From Candidatus Methanofastidiosia archaeon (GTDB taxonomy: Archaea > Methanobacteriota_B > Thermococci > Methanofastidiosales > Methanofastidiosaceae), in contig JAAZKM010000073.1 of NCBI GenBank assembly GCA_012799835.1, forward strand, positions 1 through 38,243: a DNA stretch of 38,243 nt, in the 5' to 3' direction. Below the pieces are notes generated by a model. It worked only from the letters and a program-made list of their open reading frames with translations, was not told the DNA's origin and searched no databases. The position numbers were made by a program, and so were the translations under genes. Of this stretch, positions 33,818 through 38,243 are shown piece after piece. How positions within the stretch are numbered: position 1 is the first letter of the stretch; each line of letters starts with the position of its first letter.

Positions 33818-35149
33818 ATGGAAGATTATGCGCTGATGGAAAAAGAGTATGTCATGAGGCCTTGGATGTGCCAAGCTGATGTCAGAGTTAACATTGTAGA
33901 TAGGGCTGAAGGTATATACTTTTGGGATAAAGCGGGTAAAAAATATACTGATTTTTCCTCCCAACTTATGAGTTCAAGTTGCGGGCATAATGTAAAGGAA
34001 ATAAATGACGGTATAATCGAACAGCTTAATAAATATGCCTATGTTAGTTCTGGACTTGGAAGCGAAGCAAGAGCAAAGCTTGGAAAAATGATGGCCGATA
34101 TTACAGGGCCAAACTATAAGAAAACATTCTTTTCTTCAAGTGGCACTGAAGCAAACGAAGCGGCAGTCAAAGCAGCTAAATGGTACACGGGAAAATACAA
34201 ACTTATTTCCCGCTATCAATCATTTCACGGTGCAACCGGCATAGCAATGATGTTAACAGGAGATCCAAGGAGATACCCAAATGAACCTGGATATCCAGGG
34301 GTATTGCACGGACCTGATTGTTACTGCTATAGGTGCCCATTTAAGCTCGAATATCCAGAATGTGACATTTTATGTGCTAGGTATATTGGTGACATGATTA
34401 GATATGAGTCAAAAGATTCAGTTGCCGCCGTAATAACTGAGCCAATAGTGGGTTCAAATGGCATCATCCCCCCAGTAAAGGAATATTTTCCCATGTTACG
34501 GGAAATTTGTGATAAGTACAATGTGGTATTAATTGCAGATGAAGTCATGACAGGATTTGGAAGAACAGGAAAATGGTTTGCTTTTGAGCATTATAATTAT
34601 AAACCTGATATAATCACTTCAGCAAAAAACATATCTGCAACTTACGTCCCTCTTGCCGGAACTACCTATTCTAAAAAAATATCTGACTATTTTGAAGACC
34701 ATTGGTTTGTTGAAGGCCATACATTTGCAGGCCACCCGCTTGGCTGTGCAGCCGGAGTTGCAACAATAGACTACATGAAGAAGAATAAGCTAGTGGAAAA
34801 TGCAGCAAAGATGGAAAAGATAATGGAAAAAAGATTAAATGAGATCAAGGCTTGCCATAAATCAGTAGGGGATGTCAGGGGAAAAGGATTGTTTTGGGGA
34901 ATTGAATTAATAAAAAACACAAAGACAAAAGAGCAAATGGGAACAAGAGAAGATAGGTTCATTAGAGGTCATGTATCAATACCCGCTAAAGTGGCAGGGG
35001 AATGTATGAGAAATGGAGTATTTTTCTTACAGATGATATCTACACTTCTGTTTGCACCCCCTCTATCAATAAATGAAAAACAGATAAATGAGTCTCTTGA
35101 TGTTGTTGACAAAGCTCTTGAAATATCTGACAGAGAAGTTGTGGCATAA
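33818..35149 (+). CDS. Class III (omega-amino acid type) aminotransferase
   Basis: The 443-residue PLP enzyme is of the beta-alanine/taurine/4-aminobutyrate transaminase class. The PLP lysine is Lys270 (DIITSAKNISATYVPLAG), where Asn follows in place of the usual Gly. SSSGTEANEAA and ADEVMTGFGRTG are the cofactor loops. A Cys cluster at 168, 170, 173, 182 and 186 (CYCYRC, PECDILC) is found in related omega-aminotransferases of anaerobes. Next to a hydantoinase-like gene, beta-alanine is a reasonable substrate guess for pyrimidine breakdown; no beta-ureidopropionase is in view. Confidence 0.9.
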   Translation: MEDYALMEKEYVMRPWMCQADVRVNIVDRAEGIYFWDKAGKKYTDFSSQLMSSSCGHNVKEINDGIIEQLNKYAYVSSGLGSEARAKLGKMMADITGPNYKKTFFSSSGTEANEAAVKAAKWYTGKYKLISRYQSFHGATGIAMMLTGDPRRYPNEPGYPGVLHGPDCYCYRCPFKLEYPECDILCARYIGDMIRYESKDSVAAVITEPIVGSNGIIPPVKEYFPMLREICDKYNVVLIADEVMTGFGRTGKWFAFEHYNYKPDIITSAKNISATYVPLAGTTYSKKISDYFEDHWFVEGHTFAGHPLGCAAGVATIDYMKKNKLVENAAKMEKIMEKRLNEIKACHKSVGDVRGKGLFWGIELIKNTKTKEQMGTREDRFIRGHVSIPAKVAGECMRNGVFFLQMISTLLFAPPLSINEKQINESLDVVDKALEISDREVVA

Positions 35150-35186
35150 TTATCATTTTTTATCACATATTTTTTTAAGACAAATT

Positions 35187-35290
35187 TTATATAGGCTCCA
35201 TATAGATTAACATATATGGGTAGTTATGTTCTTCTCAATCATTTGCATTACTTATCTTTTGTTTTCTCTGGCTTAAAAGGAGGAAATTAA
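35187..35290 (+). promoter_or_regulatory. Promoter and leader of the YchF-type GTPase gene
   Basis: TTTTATATAGG near 35188-35198 predicts a start of transcription near 35220 and a leader of about 70 bases. AAAAGGAGGAAA ends it, 6 nt before the ATG, the strongest ribosome binding site in the window. No clear riboswitch fold is seen. Confidence 0.45.
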
Positions 35291-36478
35291 ATGGATGTAG
35301 GAGTTATTGGAAAACCTAATGTGGGGAAATCAACTTTTTTTAATGCAGTCACTCTTGGCGGGGCAGAAATTGCAAATTACCCTTTCACCACAATTGACTC
35401 AAACATAGGGGCAACTTATGTAACATATAATTGCCCTTGCAAGGAGCTTCATGTAACGTGTTCCCCTCAAAATTCAAAATGTATAGAGGGGGTAAGACTT
35501 GTTCCTTTAAAGATAATAGATGTAGCAGGTCTTGTAAAAGGCGCACACACTGGGAGGGGTCTCGGAAACAAGTTCTTAAATGACCTCTCAAGAGCTGAAA
35601 CATTGATACATATAGTTGATGCGTCAGGGTCAACAGATATTGAGGGGAATCCAGTTCCTGTAGGAACTCATAATCCACTTGAGGATATAGAATTCCTAGA
35701 AGAGGAAATTAATCTTTGGTTTTTTGGAATACTAAATGATAATTGGTTTAGATTCGCAAGAAAAGTGTGCTCAGGGCATCATGACTTTTGTAAAATAGTC
35801 GCTGAACAATTTACAGGAATAGGCATCACTGAGGGAACTGTAATTGCTTCAATTAGAGAAACAGGACTAAATCCAGAGCAATGTATACATTGGAAGGATG
35901 AGGAGTTATTGGTATTTGCAAGATCACTTAGAAAAATTTCTAAACCAATAACAATAGTTCTAAACAAAGTGGACATAGCCCCACCAGAGAATATTAAAGC
36001 TATAAAAGAAAAAATTGGTGAAGTGTTCACAATTAGTGCTGAAGCTGAACTTGTTTTAAGAAAGGCGGCAAATGCAGGTCTTGTAAAATACATTCCTTCT
36101 CAAAAAACATTTGAAATATCTGGGACTCTAACTGACATGCAAAAAAGTGCTTTAAACAAAATCAAGAACTTTATGGAAAAAAACGAAGGTACAGGCGTCC
36201 AGAACGTTATTAATCAAGTAGTATTCAATATTTTAGGAAAAATAGTGGTATATCCCGTAGAGGATGAGTCGCACATGAAGGATGGAAAAGGCAACGTGCT
36301 ACCTGATGCATACCTAATGGAAAAAGGTTCAACGCCAAGGGACTTGGCATTTAGAATACACACAGATATTGGAAAGAGTTTTCTTTATGCGGTCAATGCA
36401 AGAACTAAGATGAGAATAAAGGATGATTACGAACTTCAAAATGGTGATATCATAAAGATAGTTTCTGCTGCAAGATAG
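35291..36478 (+). CDS. YchF/Obg-type GTPase with TGS domain
   Basis: The 395-residue protein belongs to the archaeal YchF/OLA1 branch of Obg-type P-loop GTPases, which bind ribosomes. G1 GKPNVGKST, the G2 region YPFTTID, G3 DVAGL and G4 NKVD are all present. An insert with several Cys (NCPCKELHVTCSPQNSKC, about 48-65) follows G2 and is typical of archaeal members. The C-terminal TGS domain starts near residue 320 and ends with QNGDIIKIVSA. NKVD favours GTP, unlike bacterial YchF, which prefers ATP. It ends 1 base from the SerK-like gene on the other strand. Confidence 0.94.
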   Translation: MDVGVIGKPNVGKSTFFNAVTLGGAEIANYPFTTIDSNIGATYVTYNCPCKELHVTCSPQNSKCIEGVRLVPLKIIDVAGLVKGAHTGRGLGNKFLNDLSRAETLIHIVDASGSTDIEGNPVPVGTHNPLEDIEFLEEEINLWFFGILNDNWFRFARKVCSGHHDFCKIVAEQFTGIGITEGTVIASIRETGLNPEQCIHWKDEELLVFARSLRKISKPITIVLNKVDIAPPENIKAIKEKIGEVFTISAEAELVLRKAANAGLVKYIPSQKTFEISGTLTDMQKSALNKIKNFMEKNEGTGVQNVINQVVFNILGKIVVYPVEDESHMKDGKGNVLPDAYLMEKGSTPRDLAFRIHTDIGKSFLYAVNARTKMRIKDDYELQNGDIIKIVSAAR

Positions 36479-36994
36479 TTACATGAGTTCGTCAAGAGGT
36501 ACATCAATAAATTTGTTCAACTTAGGAAGCATATGTCTTGTAGTTTTTGGTGGGAAAAGTTTTCCCCTCCGTGCGGTCTTCACAACTTCCTCTTTTGTCA
36601 CTTTTTTAGGAACTAATATTGCATCAGCCTTTTCAGAATAAAGTAACCAATAGGCTTTCTTCAAAGTCTTTTCATACCTTACAGTCATACCATTTTTTTC
36701 TAGTATCTCTACCATCTTGCCCAAATCCCCGTAAATAACTGGAAACCATTGTCCTAATTTTATCTCAGGATCGCTATAATTTACAAGCAAACAAGGGACT
36801 TTTTTACACCCAAGTCTTTTAGCAGCTTCAAATCTATGATGACCATCGAGAATTGTCATGGTATCTCCATCAACAATGATGGCAACTGAGAACTTCTTTT
36901 CTCTTTCCATCTTAATCATTAATCGATTAAGGACACTAGGAACTATACGCTCATGAGTATTTAGCCTTTCAATCTCGATGTACTCTATATCCAT
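36479..36994 (-). CDS. ParB/SerK-like protein
   Basis: The 171-residue protein has a ParB/sulfiredoxin fold. Its motif TMTILDGHHRFEAAKRLG (about 46-63) is the nucleotide-binding GHHR loop, and GKLFPPKTTRH lies at 144-154. These resemble the ADP-dependent free-serine kinase SerK of Thermococcus. I infer serine phosphorylation but have not confirmed its catalytic residues; a DNA-binding ParB role is less likely without a HTH domain. The ATG is leaderless, with a TATA box inside the last codons of hypF (37018-37030). Confidence 0.75.
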   Translation of the reverse strand: MDIEYIEIERLNTHERIVPSVLNRLMIKMEREKKFSVAIIVDGDTMTILDGHHRFEAAKRLGCKKVPCLLVNYSDPEIKLGQWFPVIYGDLGKMVEILEKNGMTVRYEKTLKKAYWLLYSEKADAILVPKKVTKEEVVKTARRGKLFPPKTTRHMLPKLNKFIDVPLDELM

Positions 36995-37013
36995 AAACAG
37001 ACACTTGAGTTAA

Positions 37014-37028
37014 AATCTTATATATTTT
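37014..37028 (-). promoter_or_regulatory. TATA box of the SerK-like gene inside the end of hypF
   Basis: AAATATATAAGATT on the minus strand overlaps the hypF stop TAA and lies about 26 nt before the SerK-like ATG at 36994. This fits the leaderless pattern seen elsewhere in the window. Confidence 0.45.
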
Positions 37029-38243
37029 TGTATGCAAAAAGAGATTGTCCAAACGAAACACCACCATCCCCACATGGAATGAGTTTATGCTCAACATACC
37101 TTAAGCCACTTGATTTAACTTTTTTCCTAATAGCATCTGAGAATATCCTGTTATAGGCCACACCGCCTGAAAAACCAATCGGGAGGTGGTCAACCCTAGC
37201 AGTTTCAATGGCAATTTCAGAAAATGCATTGGCAAGAGAAATGTGGACAGTTTTTGCCAGATCTTCCCTTCTATGTTTATGCCTTAGATTAAAGACTTCC
37301 TTTGCAAAATCTTCTATTTGAAGTATATTATTTTCAACGTCAATTGGTATTTTAAGGTCATTCCCGTTCCACGCTAGAGATTCCAATTTCATTGCAGGCT
37401 CACCCTCATATGTTCTTTCCGAACAAGAAAATAACATAGTAGAGAACATATCAAGTATCCTGCCGCACGAAGTTGAGAAAATCTTCTCTTCAGAAACTAG
37501 TCTCTTTAGTACTTCGATACCCTCGGAGCCATATTTATAGGAGGCCGAGTATTCACTTAGATCTTCATCATTTAAAATAGAAACTAACACCCTTATGGGT
37601 TCTTTTGCTGCTTTATCTCCACCAACAAGGGCATATTTTTTTAGGTGACCTATGCGCTCTTCACCATTTCCTGTAACATGAAATACTTCCCCTCCCCACG
37701 AAGTTCCGTCAAGACCATATCCAGTTCCGTCACAGACAACTGCAATACCCTCTTCAATTTTATTTTCAGTAAATACTGCCCTCGCGTGGGAGATATGATG
37801 CTGTATTTTTAAAAGAGGTATCCCAGTTTCTTTAGAGTATCTTTCAGCTAGCTTTGTAGTTTCATAATGCGGGTGAAGATCTGATACTAATAACTCTATT
37901 TCTTCCATTTTCATATTTAGGAGAGCCAGCATTTTTTTTATTGCATCTTCAAAAAACAACAAAGTATCATATCGGCTGGTGTTTCCAATATGCTGAGAGA
38001 TAAATGCTTTCTTTTCTTTTGTTAGCGTAAAAACATTATTAAGCTCGGCACCAAAAGCCAAAACTTTTTTTGAATGGGGTATATCTATCCCCTGAGGTAC
38101 AAAGCCTCTTGATCTTCTAATGAACTTGCCATCACGGACAACTGAGTCGTCACATCTATTGTAAATTTTTAAATTATTGCACATGAAATAGTCCACATTA
38201 AGAGAATCAAATGCAGAACTGTTATCAATTATCATCGGATCTC
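37018..38243 (-). CDS. hypF: Carbamoyltransferase HypF, C-terminal part, cut by window end
   Basis: HypF makes the carbamoyl group that becomes the CN ligands of [NiFe]-hydrogenase. About 408 residues are visible. They begin in the last part of the YrdC-like domain (IYNRCDDSVV, then IRRSRGFVPQGI). The Kae1-like carbamoyltransferase domain follows with FGAELNNVFTL, FISQHIGNT, the metal-binding QHHISHARAV, VVCDGTGYGLDGTSWGGE and FSGGVAYNRIF. An ATG at 38235 is not the real start, since the frame stays open and the acylphosphatase, zinc-finger and most of the YrdC part must lie beyond 38243. The presence of HypF implies a [NiFe]-hydrogenase in the organism. Confidence 0.93.
   Translation of the reverse strand, partial: DPMIIDNSSAFDSLNVDYFMCNNLKIYNRCDDSVVRDGKFIRRSRGFVPQGIDIPHSKKVLAFGAELNNVFTLTKEKKAFISQHIGNTSRYDTLLFFEDAIKKMLALLNMKMEEIELLVSDLHPHYETTKLAERYSKETGIPLLKIQHHISHARAVFTENKIEEGIAVVCDGTGYGLDGTSWGGEVFHVTGNGEERIGHLKKYALVGGDKAAKEPIRVLVSILNDEDLSEYSASYKYGSEGIEVLKRLVSEEKIFSTSCGRILDMFSTMLFSCSERTYEGEPAMKLESLAWNGNDLKIPIDVENNILQIEDFAKEVFNLRHKHRREDLAKTVHISLANAFSEIAIETARVDHLPIGFSGGVAYNRIFSDAIRKKVKSSGLRYVEHKLIPCGDGGVSFGQSLFAYKNI

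Noticed and set aside
36479-36994. Chromosome-partition ParB protein
   Set aside because: There is no helix-turn-helix domain, no parA neighbour and no parS-like sites. The GHHR and FPPKTTRH motifs point to SerK-like proteins.

Overview
The window is archaeal chromosomal DNA. It has aIF5A, ribosomal protein L37e, two Sm-like proteins, both ends of the diphthamide pathway (Dph2 and Dph6), the wyosine enzyme Taw2, NreA with a PCNA-binding tail, an archaeal Ser/His signal peptidase I, a Fap7-type adenylate kinase, and many leaderless genes with a TATA-like box about 25 nt before the start codon. It is AT-rich and gene-dense. K+-independent H+-pyrophosphatase, a hydrogenase-maturation HypF and two radical-SAM/wyosine-type genes suggest an anaerobic euryarchaeote. 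A Methanofastidiosa-like or other AT-rich methanogen-related lineage is a guess, not shown by the sequence. I see no CRISPR array, intact insertion sequence, prophage or rRNA.

Layout. 1-3971: aIF5A (minus), a small secreted coiled-coil protein, H+-PPase and a MarC-type membrane protein. 3972-4422: the only gene-free stretch over 300 bases, richer in GC than its surroundings, with imperfect repeats. 4423-10332: NreA, a UbiD-family decarboxylase, then minus-strand EamA transporter, membrane-anchored DUF4350-like protein, CoA-binding protein and aminotransferase. 10407-12296: argC-argB. 12291-15454: Dph6, diverging from a secreted DUF4350-like/helical protein plus SpoIIM-type membrane protein, then an Sm-like protein. 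15455-20857: archaeal dUTPase, Taw2, a small membrane protein, then a tight run of zinc-finger protein, isoaspartyl methyltransferase, radical SAM enzyme and Dph2. 20936-23700: secreted Cys-rich NEW3 protein, DEAD-box helicase with a long leader, MJ1316-domain protein, tRNA-Ala. 23768-27374: SmAP-L37e-TOPRIM operon (minus), MCT-1-like PUA protein, glmS. 27559-31622: COG2187 kinase-like protein, M20 peptidase, small hypothetical protein, signal peptidase, NUDIX hydrolase, endonuclease III without a normal start codon, tRNA-Ile. 31680-38243: Fap7, hydantoinase-like protein with a changed metal ligand, class III aminotransferase, YchF-type GTPase, ParB/SerK-like protein and the C-terminal part of HypF, cut by the window end.

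How genes work together. Much of the window serves translation and its fidelity: hypusine-bearing aIF5A, diphthamide (Dph2, Dph6), wyosine (Taw2), L37e, SmAPs, DEAD helicase, MCT-1-like PUA protein, Fap7 and two tRNAs. Nucleotide and DNA care is covered by dUTPase, NUDIX, endonuclease III and NreA. The most unusual items are the endonuclease III start, the Asp-to-Asn change at a metal-ligand position of the hydantoinase-like protein, shared back-to-back TATA boxes, the DUF4350/helical/SpoIIM membrane pair, and the 3972-4422 relic. None of these is proven to be a new system; the DUF4350/SpoIIM pair and the radical SAM operon are the best candidates.
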